A program made the translations under genes and the position numbers. This document shows positions 10,002 to 18,250 of a DNA stretch of 64,000 nt, piece after piece. The stretch's first letter is position 1. The number at the start of each line of letters is the position of its first letter. Origin of the DNA: JBFMHP01 sp964557295 (lineage in GTDB: Bacteria > Pseudomonadota > Gammaproteobacteria > RBG-16-57-12); the NCBI GenBank assembly GCA_964557295.1, contig CAZKZP010000005.1, positions 39,573 through 103,572 on the forward strand, written 5' to 3'. Below the pieces are notes generated by a model that saw nothing but the letters and a program-made list of their open reading frames with translations, was not told the origin of the DNA and searched no databases.

Positions 10002-10740
10002 ATGGATGAGTACTCGCTTGGATTTGATCCGCATGATCCTGGCTTTGAGCAGAGGACCAGCATCAACGTCAAAGACTTTGCCGCCACCCGCGCGCATCCG
10101 CCCTCTCCGGACAAGTGCCGCAGCTGCGGCCTGTGCGTGGCGCATTGCCCTACTTACAAGATAAACGCGCAGGAGAACCAGTCGCCGCGCGGGCGGATAC
10201 GCTTGATCCATCGAGTGTTGCATGACGGTGCTGCATTGTCAGACGAGGAGGCTGTCGCGCTGCACCAATCAATGCACACTGTGTCGCGCATGCGAAAAGG
10301 TGTGCCCTTCAAAAATGGGATACGGGGAGCTGTATGACAGCGTACACGCTAGACTGGCTGAAACCTCGCGCCTTCATACGCCGTTCATCATCCGACTGCT
10401 GCGCGACCAGTTAGCGATAAAACCCTGGCTTCAAGTCGTCGCACGCTCGGCGCTCCGGCTGTACCAGGCACGCGGCATTCGTCGACTGATGTGCAAGCAT
10501 GGCCTTCTTAGCGACGCGCTGGTGCCAGACCGCCGGAGCGGGCGACCACTGCGCGCTTGCCATGACTCGAAAACCGAAGCACGCTGCGGGAAAGTGGCGT
10601 TGTTCACCGCATGTCTCTCCAATCTTGTGGACAACCAAATCCACCCGTGCAACTGCGTTTAAATAAATGCCATTCGGCCCTTTTAATTCCGGCGCAGGGG
10701 CTAGGCGCCACAACGCCAGACAGCAATAGACGCCGTTTCA
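10002..10740 (+). pseudogene. glcF: Decayed glcF, glycolate oxidase iron-sulfur subunit
   Basis: The frame from 10002 encodes an N-terminus with a first ferredoxin-like cluster (CRSCGLCVAHCPTY) followed by SPRGRIRLIHRVL, as in GlcF. At about 10265-10275 the frame shifts by one base. The next frame carries the second cluster (CTLCRACEKVCPSKMGYGEL) and a GlcF-like helical segment, then KVALFTACLSNLVD, and stops near 10660. Shifted again, the following 80 bases still read like the next GlcF segment (LLIPAQGLGATTP in place of a CCG-containing motif). Most of the C-terminal half with its CCG motifs is missing, and no glcD or glcE is present. One frameshift could be an assembly error, but the accumulated damage and truncation point to a true pseudogene. 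Confidence 0.75.
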
Positions 10741-10762
10741 TGTTGCATTATTTGCGACGTGG

Positions 10763-11689
10763 TCACTTGAACAGTTCCGCATACCATTTCACTGTTTCAT
10801 TGAGACCGTCGCGCAGCGGCACGACCGGCCGCCATCCCGTTACCGCTGTAATCCGCCCAATGTCGGCTTGCAAATGCATGACCTGATCGGGACGGTAGTC
10901 GATCTGGCCGAAGCCGAGCGGCAGGGTCGGATCGACAGCGTCGCGGATCATCCCAATCGTATCGGCCAACCGCGGTGCATCGCCGCTGCCGAGATTGAAG
11001 ATACCGGTCGCCTGCTCGTTCAACAGCACGGCGGCGAAGCCGGCCGCCGCGTCCCGGACATGCAGGAAATCCCATTTCTGCTCACCCTTGGTGAGCAGGG
11101 GGCATTCTCCCGCCAGCAGGGTGCGAATGAGCGACGGGATCATCCAGTGTTCATGATCGCGCGGCCCATAGGTGGAGAAAATCCGCAGCCAAGCGAAGCG
11201 CATCTCATTGAGACCACACCAGGTCTCCGTCACGCGGCAGGCCGCCAACTTGGCGTGGCCGTAAAGCGTGGTCGGCGCCGCGGGATCATCCTCCCGGCAA
11301 AGCCGATTGATCGGACCATATTCGGCCTGCGACCCGGCACCAACGAAGTGCCGCGCCCCCCATTCCCGTGCGGCGGCTGCCAGCCGCAGCGTGGCCGGAA
11401 CATTGTCGACCTGCGACACCTCGTTGCGGGCGCTGCCTGCCACTCCCAGCCAGGCCATATGCAACAGAGCGTCAGGCGCAAATTGCCGGGCCGCCTCATG
11501 CCACTCCATGCCCGCCATCAGATCGCCCTTAATCAGGGTGAGTTTGCCCTCCAGCCCGCTGAGGCGTTCCGGCAGGGTAGCGCCGCGCTGCAGCACGGCG
11601 ACCGCCAGACCCTGCCCGACCATAGTCCGCGCGACAAAAGAGCCGAGAAAACCGCCAGCACCGGCGATGAGAATACGCTCGATGCTCAT
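10763..11689 (-). CDS. NAD-dependent epimerase/dehydratase (extended SDR)
   Basis: The ATG at 11689 (MSIERILIAGAGGFLGSFVA) gives 308 residues. The N-terminal GAGGFLG is the extended-SDR dinucleotide-binding motif (TGxxGxxG class). The catalytic YGHAK (YxxxK) and the Ser/Ala-rich GAGSQAEYGP region precede it as expected, and RIFSTYGPRDHEHWMIP plus WDFLHVRDAAAGF match nucleotide-sugar epimerases and reductases. No neighbour defines the sugar, so the reaction (epimerase, dehydratase or 4-ketoreductase) is open. The gene stands alone between the glcF remnant and a gene-poor stretch. A longer frame to 11860 lacks support. Confidence 0.8.
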   Translation of the reverse strand: MSIERILIAGAGGFLGSFVARTMVGQGLAVAVLQRGATLPERLSGLEGKLTLIKGDLMAGMEWHEAARQFAPDALLHMAWLGVAGSARNEVSQVDNVPATLRLAAAAREWGARHFVGAGSQAEYGPINRLCREDDPAAPTTLYGHAKLAACRVTETWCGLNEMRFAWLRIFSTYGPRDHEHWMIPSLIRTLLAGECPLLTKGEQKWDFLHVRDAAAGFAAVLLNEQATGIFNLGSGDAPRLADTIGMIRDAVDPTLPLGFGQIDYRPDQVMHLQADIGRITAVTGWRPVVPLRDGLNETVKWYAELFK

Positions 11690-12678
11690 GCCGACCTCGT
11701 CCGCAGGTTGGCAGATGTTCCAGCAATGCGCGATATCAGCATCAAAACGCCCCCCGAGCCGCCCGGTTGGGCGGGATCGCTGAAGCACAAACGGTGCTGC
11801 ACCTTTGCCAGCGTGATGCGCAGGAATCAAAAAGTTGGCCACGCAGAAGACCGCGGCCACCAGGACAGAGAATAAGAATTTGAAACGCCATTCTTGAGGA
11901 TAAGGAGGATAAGAATTTCGGGCCTTCAGGAAATCGTGTGGGTGAACTCAGCGGTTCGATCGGCCTGAGAGTCGCGCAGGTACTGGGTTTCAGCCATTTC
12001 ATTTTGGTCTCCGAATCGGCATGATTTTCTAATGGCTAAATTCGACAAAGCGAATGGGTCTTGCGGACGCGGACCGGTTCACTAGTTTCCGCCCCCTGGA
12101 GCCAGTATGCGGCGTGTTTGGTGATCCTCTTGCCGGGTCATCCGGCTCATGCGGCGTTCAGGACGAGCGTACGGGTTACGCTGCGAGGATTTCTTGAAGA
12201 CCCGGAATTTTAACTACCATTTTTCGCAAATGGCCCACGGTTAAGGTACCGCCATGCAAGTATAGAAATTATAAACGGCATCTTCCCTTTACATCGTAAG
12301 AGTAGACCAACCCATCGCGATTGCCACCGCAGGCAAAGAGGAAGTCTCAACCAGACATTGGAACGAGGAAAATCGGTGGATGATTGAATCTCTGTGATTT
12401 CATACACCTCTTAGTGACACCCGATACTAGGATGAAGGGGGCAGAGCCCTTTGCAGAGGTCTGTGACAAGAACCGGACGTTCTCCTGACACGCGGAGGTC
12501 CATAATGTGGTTTGCTCATTTTTTTCCATTGTTATCGGACGCGCACCCGCGTATGCCTGCATCAACATGTACAATATATGTACACTTATAACAAACCCCC
12601 CGCCCCAGAAGACCACATACGACATATGTCGATAATATAAGCTTAAAATTGGTGATTTATCTTTAATTTGGCAGCGCC
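11690..12678. other. About 1 kb with no convincing gene
   Basis: Only short frames occur here, on both strands, with no recognisable domain. A 23-codon minus-strand frame begins MAETQYLRDS near 11996. A plus-strand frame beginning MAKFDKANGS is near 12032. Base composition becomes A/T-rich toward 12600. The appearance is of degraded sequence rather than an active gene, and no insertion-sequence ends were recognised. Confidence 0.4.
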
Positions 12679-12706
12679 TTGACAGCCCGCCTTTTTGTTG
12701 TATAAC
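12679..12706 (+). promoter_or_regulatory. Sigma-70-type promoter for the DUF4397 lipoprotein gene
   Basis: TTGACA at 12679 and TATAAC at 12701 are separated by 16 bases in an A/T-rich stretch. They would give a leader of about 125 bases before the ATG at 12837. GAGGAG about eight bases before that ATG is the ribosome-binding site. Confidence 0.6.
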
Positions 12707-12836
12707 TATTGTATATGTATTTGGTTGTCAAATACCTATTGCTGCATTTACATCGAACCTTCCAGGGACCGTCGATAGTGATGTGCAGATGATCAGCGGT
12801 CCTAATTACTTGCCACATCAACCGAGGAGCACCCAA

Positions 12837-14117
12837 ATGAAACGATTAATCATGCTCGCGCTACTCAGCGCTATGGTTGTCATCTTAGCGGGCTGCAATG
12901 ATGACGATCCTACCGCACAGGTGCGCGTGGTCCATGCCTCACCCGATGCCCCCAATGTTGACGTGTTGGTCAACAATAACGTCGAGCTGAGCGATGTGCC
13001 GTTTAAAGGCGTCAGCCGCTACCTCAGTGTGGATTTAGGAGATGATCCGAATTTCAAGATCAACGCCGCGGGCACCTCAACCACCGTAATAAGCAACACA
13101 CTTCGTCTTGAAGAGGGAAAGCAATACACACTGCTCGCCGCAAACACTCTGTCGAATATCGAACCGCTGCTACTCTCCGATGAAACCTTGAGCCCCGCTT
13201 CCGGATCTTTCAAGGTGCGCATACTGCACGCCTCCCCCTCCGCCCCCGTGGTGGATGTGTATGTCACAGCCTCGGGTGACGATATTGCGACGATCTCGCC
13301 CACCCTATCCGACGTGTCGTTCAAGGACTATTCCGATTATCTGGAGATCCCCGCAGGGGACTACCGGGTCCGCGTCACCGGCGCAGGCAGCAAGACCCCT
13401 GTCTATGATTCAGGTACCGTGGCGCTGGGCGCCGGTGTCACCTACACCATCGTCGCCGTCACCACGACCACCGGGCTTTCTCCCATCAGCCTCTTGGTAT
13501 TGACAGGCGACAACAGCAACCCCTCGATAGAGATCGCCGATACTCGCGCCCAGATCCGTGCGGTGCACGCCGCCTACGACGCCCCAGCAGTTGATGTACT
13601 CGTGGATAATGTCGAGGCACTGGGTGATGTTCCCTTTAAGGCCGCATCCGGCTATCTGGAGGTGCTCTCAGGCGCCCGGAATTTCAAGATCAACGCCGCC
13701 AACACTTCCAACACCGTTATCCAGGCCACACCTACCCTGGAGCGCGGACTCGACTACACACTCATTGCAGTCGGCTCACTGACATCGGGCACCCTGGAAC
13801 CCCTGCTGGCCGTGGATGACAACAGCGCACCCGCAAGCGGCAAGGCCAAGGTGAGGGTTATTCACGCCTCGCCGGACGCTCCAGCCGTGGATATCTATGT
13901 GGACAACGCTAAGGCGCTAAGCAACGTGCCCTATAAGGCGATCTCCGATTATCTGGAGGTTGCCGCCGGTCAAGCCAATATTCAGGTCTTCGCGACCGGC
14001 ACCACCACCTCGCCGGTCATCGATGCAACCGTGACCCTGGCGGACGGAACCATCTACACGATTATTGCCATGAACCAACTCCCAGCCATCGAACCAGTGG
14101 TGCTGGAAGACAATTAA
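12837..14117 (+). CDS. Lipoprotein with four DUF4397 repeats
   Basis: The ATG at 12837 gives 426 residues starting MKRLIMLALLSAMVVILAGC, a lipoprotein signal with lipobox LAGC, so the protein is anchored in a membrane. The mature chain holds four DUF4397 units of about 95-105 residues, each opening with a variant of VRVVHASPDAPNVDVLV (RVVHASPDAP, RILHASPSAP, RAVHAAYDAP, RVIHASPDAP). Units 1 and 3 share FKINAA and a Leu-Glu-rich tail. Units 2 and 4 share a V(R/Q)V(T/F)A(T)G strand, so the protein appears to be a duplicated pair. DUF4397 is a beta-sandwich of unknown function, often on the cell surface. A terminator follows directly, and an outer-membrane protein gene comes next. Confidence 0.9.
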   Translation: MKRLIMLALLSAMVVILAGCNDDDPTAQVRVVHASPDAPNVDVLVNNNVELSDVPFKGVSRYLSVDLGDDPNFKINAAGTSTTVISNTLRLEEGKQYTLLAANTLSNIEPLLLSDETLSPASGSFKVRILHASPSAPVVDVYVTASGDDIATISPTLSDVSFKDYSDYLEIPAGDYRVRVTGAGSKTPVYDSGTVALGAGVTYTIVAVTTTTGLSPISLLVLTGDNSNPSIEIADTRAQIRAVHAAYDAPAVDVLVDNVEALGDVPFKAASGYLEVLSGARNFKINAANTSNTVIQATPTLERGLDYTLIAVGSLTSGTLEPLLAVDDNSAPASGKAKVRVIHASPDAPAVDIYVDNAKALSNVPYKAISDYLEVAAGQANIQVFATGTTTSPVIDATVTLADGTIYTIIAMNQLPAIEPVVLEDN

Positions 14118-14127
14118 TCTCAATCCC

Positions 14128-14158
14128 GTAAGCGAGGCAGACGCCTCGCTTACGTTTT
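14128..14158 (+). terminator. Rho-independent terminator after the DUF4397 gene
   Basis: An 11-bp perfect stem (GTAAGCGAGGC / GCCTCGCTTAC) with loop AGAC is followed by GTTTTAT, ten bases after the stop codon. Confidence 0.85.
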
Positions 14159-14186
14159 ATTGAGCACAACAATCACGGCAGCCATC

Positions 14187-14978
14187 ATGAAACGAAGTAA
14201 TCGATCTCAGTATGCACCACTCGGTACACAAGGTTTTGGTGCAACATTGTTATTGTTGACATTACTGAACTTGAGCTTTCATGCGAAGGCGAATGAAACA
14301 TCACGCTCGAGTGTCGACATAGAAACCGGCGCGGTCTGGCAACGTTACAACGATGTACAGATTCCAGGGGATAGCGGCACTCGTTTTTCCCTATCCGATT
14401 TGGCTGGCAACGGCCCGTTTTCATTCATGCGAGTTGAATTACTCTATCACGTCGATGATCGGCAACAGTTGCGATTTCTGCTAGCACCTCTTGAGTACAC
14501 CGAGAGTGGCGTACTCGAAAAAGACGTATTTTTTGAGGATCGAACCTTCTCAGCCGGAGTGATGACTGAGGCGAACTACAAATTCAACTCCTATCGTGCG
14601 AGCTACCGTTACCTTTTTTATGATGGCCCCAAATGGCGGTGGCATATAGGTGGAACGCTGAAGATCCGCGACGCCCGAATTGCGTTGAAACAGCAAGGCG
14701 CATCTTCCAGTAGTGATAATGTAGGGGTCGTGCCGCTCTTAAATCTGTACGGCAACTATCGATTCGCCAATCAATGGCGACTGATTATCGATTTCGACGG
14801 ATTGGCAAGCCCTCAGGGGAGGGCCATCGATCTGGCTCTTAAACTGAATTACCACATCAACCAACACTTCTATCTCGGCGGCGGAATCCGCATTCTGGAA
14901 GGTGGTGCCGACAACGACAGGGTCTATAATTTTGCTCAGTTCAATTATGCGCTGATCTCGGCAGGCTACTTTTTCTAA
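14187..14978 (+). CDS. Putative outer-membrane beta-barrel protein
   Basis: The ATG at 14187 (MKRSNRSQY) gives 263 residues. A TTG nine codons earlier is less likely. An N-terminal hydrophobic stretch (about 13-36, GFGATLLLLTLLNLSFHAKA) acts as signal peptide. The rest alternates aromatic and polar strands (FSFMRVELLYHV, SYRASYRYLFYDG, WRWHIGGTLKIRDA) and ends in Phe (SAGYFF), the C-terminal signature recognised by the BAM machinery. No specific family is recognised. It lies about 70 bases after the DUF4397 gene across a terminator, so the two are neighbours but may be transcribed separately. Confidence 0.7.
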   Translation: MKRSNRSQYAPLGTQGFGATLLLLTLLNLSFHAKANETSRSSVDIETGAVWQRYNDVQIPGDSGTRFSLSDLAGNGPFSFMRVELLYHVDDRQQLRFLLAPLEYTESGVLEKDVFFEDRTFSAGVMTEANYKFNSYRASYRYLFYDGPKWRWHIGGTLKIRDARIALKQQGASSSSDNVGVVPLLNLYGNYRFANQWRLIIDFDGLASPQGRAIDLALKLNYHINQHFYLGGGIRILEGGADNDRVYNFAQFNYALISAGYFF

Positions 14979-14984
14979 AGGCCG

Positions 14985-15120
14985 GTTTCCGTCGGGCTTG
15001 CGACCAACCACGTGACGTGAAGACAGGTCGATGAAGACGGCCGGAAAGCGCCATCCCTGCTGGATCGACAGACCGCCGATGTCCGTCGTCCACGCCTAGC
15101 CGGGCATCTCCAGTTTATTT
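14985..15120 (-). mobile_element. IS3-family transposase remnant
   Basis: Minus-strand translation reads AWTTDIGGLSIQQGWRFPAV followed by FIDLSSRHVVGRK, which matches the start of the IS3 OrfB catalytic core (W-T-D-I near the first Asp, then VxIDLFSRxVVGW around the second). A TAG sits just upstream in frame and both ends are missing, so this is an inactive scrap. Confidence 0.7.
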
Positions 15121-15191
15121 TCATGATTCACTCCTTAGTTTCAGTCGAAATGTTTGAAATAAAGGGGACGTGCCTTTTTCCATCGTGACGC

Positions 15192-15914
15192 TCAGATCCT
15201 GGAAATCTGCGCCACGAGATAGCGTTCAATCTTCTTCTCCCCCGCGCTGGCCGAGACATACACAATGGCGTCATCCTCGCGCTTGATCTCGCCGTCCGGG
15301 GCAATGAATTTATGCCAGCCAGTGGTGGCCCGTTCCGGCAGACGCTCGATGAGCGTGGTCATCTGGCCCTTCTTCACCTTGAGCGCGGTCAGCGGCAAGC
15401 GTTCAACCTTGCCGGTCTTGAGTTCTTCTTTGGCGGGCGGTTCGCCGAGGGTGTGGTCGAGGCTTTGGGCGATGACGCTGACGTCCACGGTCTTGTCGCC
15501 CACGCTGCTGATGGCGATGGTGACATTACCCAGGCTGAAGACGAGGCTGGCGACGCGCGTGCTGCCCGGCTCCTGGCCGACATAGTTGATATCGCCGACC
15601 GCGGCGAGCTTGCCGGTGCCGCGGGGAAGGTCGGGACGCATGCTGTGGCGCAGTTGTTCGTGCAGTTGATATTGGGCGGCGCGCCAGTCGTCGGCCTCGG
15701 CGATGCCGATGCGCACCAGTTCCTGGCCGTCACTGCCCTTCCTTTCCCACAGGTAGACGGTCTCGTGGTGTCCCGGTGCGTGCTCCATGGGCACGACGTT
15801 GATGAGTTCCCAGCCGCGCAGTTCGTCGCCGCTCATGCGGTAGTTGTAGTTGTAGAGGCGGCGCCCGCGGGTGGTAGCGTCGGCCCAGGCTTGGAGATCG
15901 TAGGGGGTGTCCAT
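15192..15914 (-). CDS. Hypothetical protein, partner of the transglutaminase-like gene
   Basis: A 240-residue soluble protein of unknown family starting MDTPYDLQAWADATTRGRRL, ten bases after the stop codon of the upstream gene, so the two form an operon. It lacks a signal peptide and membrane segments. The N-terminal half includes WELINVVPMEHAPGHHETVYLW, seen here as ELINVVPMEHAPGHHETVYL. The C-terminal half is rich in Lys and Glu (VERLPLTALKVKKGQ). No catalytic motif could be named. It may chaperone, inhibit or process the transglutaminase-like protein, but this is inferred only from pairing. Confidence 0.8.
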   Translation of the reverse strand: MDTPYDLQAWADATTRGRRLYNYNYRMSGDELRGWELINVVPMEHAPGHHETVYLWERKGSDGQELVRIGIAEADDWRAAQYQLHEQLRHSMRPDLPRGTGKLAAVGDINYVGQEPGSTRVASLVFSLGNVTIAISSVGDKTVDVSVIAQSLDHTLGEPPAKEELKTGKVERLPLTALKVKKGQMTTLIERLPERATTGWHKFIAPDGEIKREDDAIVYVSASAGEKKIERYLVAQISRI

Positions 15915-15924
15915 GGCGCGCGTC

Positions 15925-17382
15925 CTAGAGGATGGGGCGACGCTTGCGCGTCGTCGCCGGTTGCGGTTGGCAGGCGGCGCAGCCGCTCGCGGTGGGCGGA
16001 CAGAGCCGCAGCCGGTAGTTCATGGTGGTGCAGTCGCCGAAGAGCATGTTGGTGGGCAGCAACGGGATGTGCTGCGTATCGGCGGCGGTGGGATCGGCGT
16101 CGCCATCGACCTTGAGGCAGCCGTCGAACAGCCTATCGTTCTGGGTGCACGCCCCCTTCCACGCCACCTCGTGATAACTGAAGCCGCCATTGAAGGGCAC
16201 GGCCCAGATGTTATAGCCGATGGCGATGATGGGGTTGAGGTCGAAGCCCCAGCCACCATTCATCCGTGACTGCCACAGGTCGCAGCCGAGGAGATTGGCG
16301 AGCGTCGAGACGGTGTTGGCGCTGTCGGTGCAGTTGACCTTGCCGCCCAGGCCGGGGCCGCCATTGAGTCGGTCGAGCATCTGGGTGAGCTGGTAGCTGA
16401 CATAACCATAGAAGGTCTGGCCCCACACGGTGTCGTAGGAAACCCGTCCACATCCGTTGTAGCGCTCGGTGATGCGCGCAGCGGCGGTGTCACGATCGGT
16501 GGCGCCGCTCGCCCAGGTGCAGGCGATCTCGAGGGCATCGGTCCAGGGCAGGGAGGTGCTGCCCGGCGTCTGTACCCACGGCAAGGTGGGCGCGCGTAGG
16601 ATCACGAACAGGCGATGGTGGGTGAGTATCAGTTCGCGCCAGGGATCGGTGCTCTGGCGCCGCCACTGCCAGCGCCACAGGATGTTGTAGGCGTTGACGC
16701 CGTGGGCATGAAAGCTGGGGTGGGTGAGAGGGAAGGTCTCCAGGCCCGAGAGGCCGGCGCTGTCGAAGCTGATCCATTTCTCCCCAACCGGCCCCAGGCG
16801 TCCGCCGCCGATGGCGCGCACATAGGCCCCGCTCAGGCCGTTGGCCTTGAGGCGCACGCGGATGCCCAGAGGATTGCCTTGCGTTTCGTTGATCGCGTAG
16901 GCGGCGGGCGAGTCGGCATAGGTATGGGAGATGCCCTTGCGCCAGGCGGGCGACGGCGCGGCGGTGGTGGCGTTCTTGCGGAGGTTGAGGGCGTCATGCG
17001 TGAACGCGCCGTCGTGATAGTTGAACTCGATGGTCGAGATCTCGTGGACCGTGGTGGTGAACGCGTACAACAGGTCGTTGAACTTGTCCGGGCCGAGACC
17101 GTTGATGTGGCTGAGTTGGGTGAGGCTGGTGTAGCTGCCGAGGCTGGCGCGCTTGGTGAGGATGCGTTGCGCAACCGTGATGCCGATGTCGTAGTCGCGG
17201 ATCTGATCGCCCCAGCCGTAAGCCGGATCATCGGCGATGGGCCCCTCCACCGGCTCCAACCCGGCGAGCGCGGCGGCATGGGGTACCGTATTGAGAAACT
17301 CAAGAATGATGGACTGGGTCGCAGCGGTGGTGCCTGCGGAGGCGAGTTTGGCGAGGATGTATGAGGAAGTGAGGCCGGCCAT
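15925..17382 (-). CDS. Helix-hairpin-helix plus transglutaminase-like protein
   Basis: A 485-residue protein without signal peptide. Residues of about 70-108 (AQRILTKRASLGSY then LTQLSHINGLGPDKF) resemble the ComEA-type helix-hairpin-helix module. The C-terminal half looks like a transglutaminase/papain-fold core with Cys in VNCTDSANTVSTLANLLGC, His in FSYHEVAWKG and Asp in LFDGCLKVDGDADP, in the Cys-His-Asp order of that superfamily. The middle has a Trp-rich strand region. The final 20 residues are Cys-rich and basic (CPPTASGCAACQPQP, then KRRP). The fold call is by eye and needs profile searching. It is first of a two-gene operon with the 240-residue unknown, flanked by an IS3 scrap, suggesting an accessory module. 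Confidence 0.7.
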   Translation of the reverse strand: MAGLTSSYILAKLASAGTTAATQSIILEFLNTVPHAAALAGLEPVEGPIADDPAYGWGDQIRDYDIGITVAQRILTKRASLGSYTSLTQLSHINGLGPDKFNDLLYAFTTTVHEISTIEFNYHDGAFTHDALNLRKNATTAAPSPAWRKGISHTYADSPAAYAINETQGNPLGIRVRLKANGLSGAYVRAIGGGRLGPVGEKWISFDSAGLSGLETFPLTHPSFHAHGVNAYNILWRWQWRRQSTDPWRELILTHHRLFVILRAPTLPWVQTPGSTSLPWTDALEIACTWASGATDRDTAAARITERYNGCGRVSYDTVWGQTFYGYVSYQLTQMLDRLNGGPGLGGKVNCTDSANTVSTLANLLGCDLWQSRMNGGWGFDLNPIIAIGYNIWAVPFNGGFSYHEVAWKGACTQNDRLFDGCLKVDGDADPTAADTQHIPLLPTNMLFGDCTTMNYRLRLCPPTASGCAACQPQPATTRKRRPIL

Positions 17383-17509
17383 GGTCTTGCTGCTCGTGTC
17401 CAGAATGAAGTGTTGCTCTTATAAATCAAGACTAGACCCTGCACCCGCGATAGCAAGGTGCGCACGCCGATATCCAATGTGAAAAATTACGGGGCCTTCA
17501 CCATGTCCG

Positions 17510-18124
17510 TCACAAGTAGAGCAGGATCGCGAAGTAGTGGCTCACGCTGCCGGCGAGCACGAACAGATGCCAGATCCCGTGGCACCAGGGGTACCAGCGG
17601 TCGAGGAGAAAGAACACCACGCCTGAGGTGTAGAAAATTCCACCGATCAGCAACCAGCGAAAGCCCGCCGGCGGCAGTGCGGCGATGATCGAATCCAAGG
17701 CGAAGACACAGGACCAGCCCATGACGAGGTAAAGAATGATGGGCACCACTCGGGGTCCCTTGCGCGGCAGTGCGTCCAGCACGATGCCGAATAGCGCCAG
17801 CCCCCAGATCGCGCCAAACATCCACCAGCCCAAGGCGCCCTTGAGTGCAACGAGCGTAAAAGGGGTGTAGGTCCCCGCGATCAGCAGGTAGATGGCCTGG
17901 TGGTCCAGCACATGGAATGTTCGTTTAACCGGGCCGTCCAGGCTGTGATACAGGGTAGAGACGAGATAGAGCAGGAACAGGGTAAGCCCGTAGATGCTGT
18001 AACTGATGATCTTGCGGGTGTCCCCGTCCATGGCGGCAAATGTTACGAGCACCACGCTACCTGCCAGCGCGAAAACCGCGCCGATCAGGTGACTGATGCT
18101 GTTGAGTCGTTCCCCTTTGTACAT
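17510..18124 (-). CDS. trhA: Hemolysin III family membrane protein (TrhA/YqfA)
   Basis: A 204-residue protein with about seven membrane segments belonging to the PAQR/hemolysin III family, acting in membrane-fluidity homeostasis in studied bacteria. Family marks are the N-terminal GERLNSISHLIGAVFALAG, the STLYHS motif, FHVLDHQAIYLLIAGTYTPF and the C-terminal WHLFVLAGSVSHY, which supply the conserved His residues of the metal site (SxxxH, HxxD, HxxxH). Length is typical. It is unlinked to its neighbours and transcribed alone. Confidence 0.93.
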   Translation of the reverse strand: MYKGERLNSISHLIGAVFALAGSVVLVTFAAMDGDTRKIISYSIYGLTLFLLYLVSTLYHSLDGPVKRTFHVLDHQAIYLLIAGTYTPFTLVALKGALGWWMFGAIWGLALFGIVLDALPRKGPRVVPIILYLVMGWSCVFALDSIIAALPPAGFRWLLIGGIFYTSGVVFFLLDRWYPWCHGIWHLFVLAGSVSHYFAILLYL

Positions 18125-18250
18125 GTGCTTTATTCTACACCCATCGTGATGCGGAGCTGTGGCGGCCGCAGGGACGCGGGCTAGGTGCGCCGGCCGGGCG
18201 GGCTCAACACCCGCCCTGCGTCGCAGGGGGCATTTCCTGAATATTGTGGC

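Noticed and set aside
11742..12002. Minus-strand 86-codon frame starting MKWLKPSTCATLRPIEPLSS
   Set aside because: No ribosome-binding site, no domain, overlaps a poorly conserved stretch; likely random.
12210..12407. 65-codon minus-strand frame in the gene-poor patch
   Set aside because: No recognisable family and no start signal. It could be a fragment of something lost but cannot be supported.
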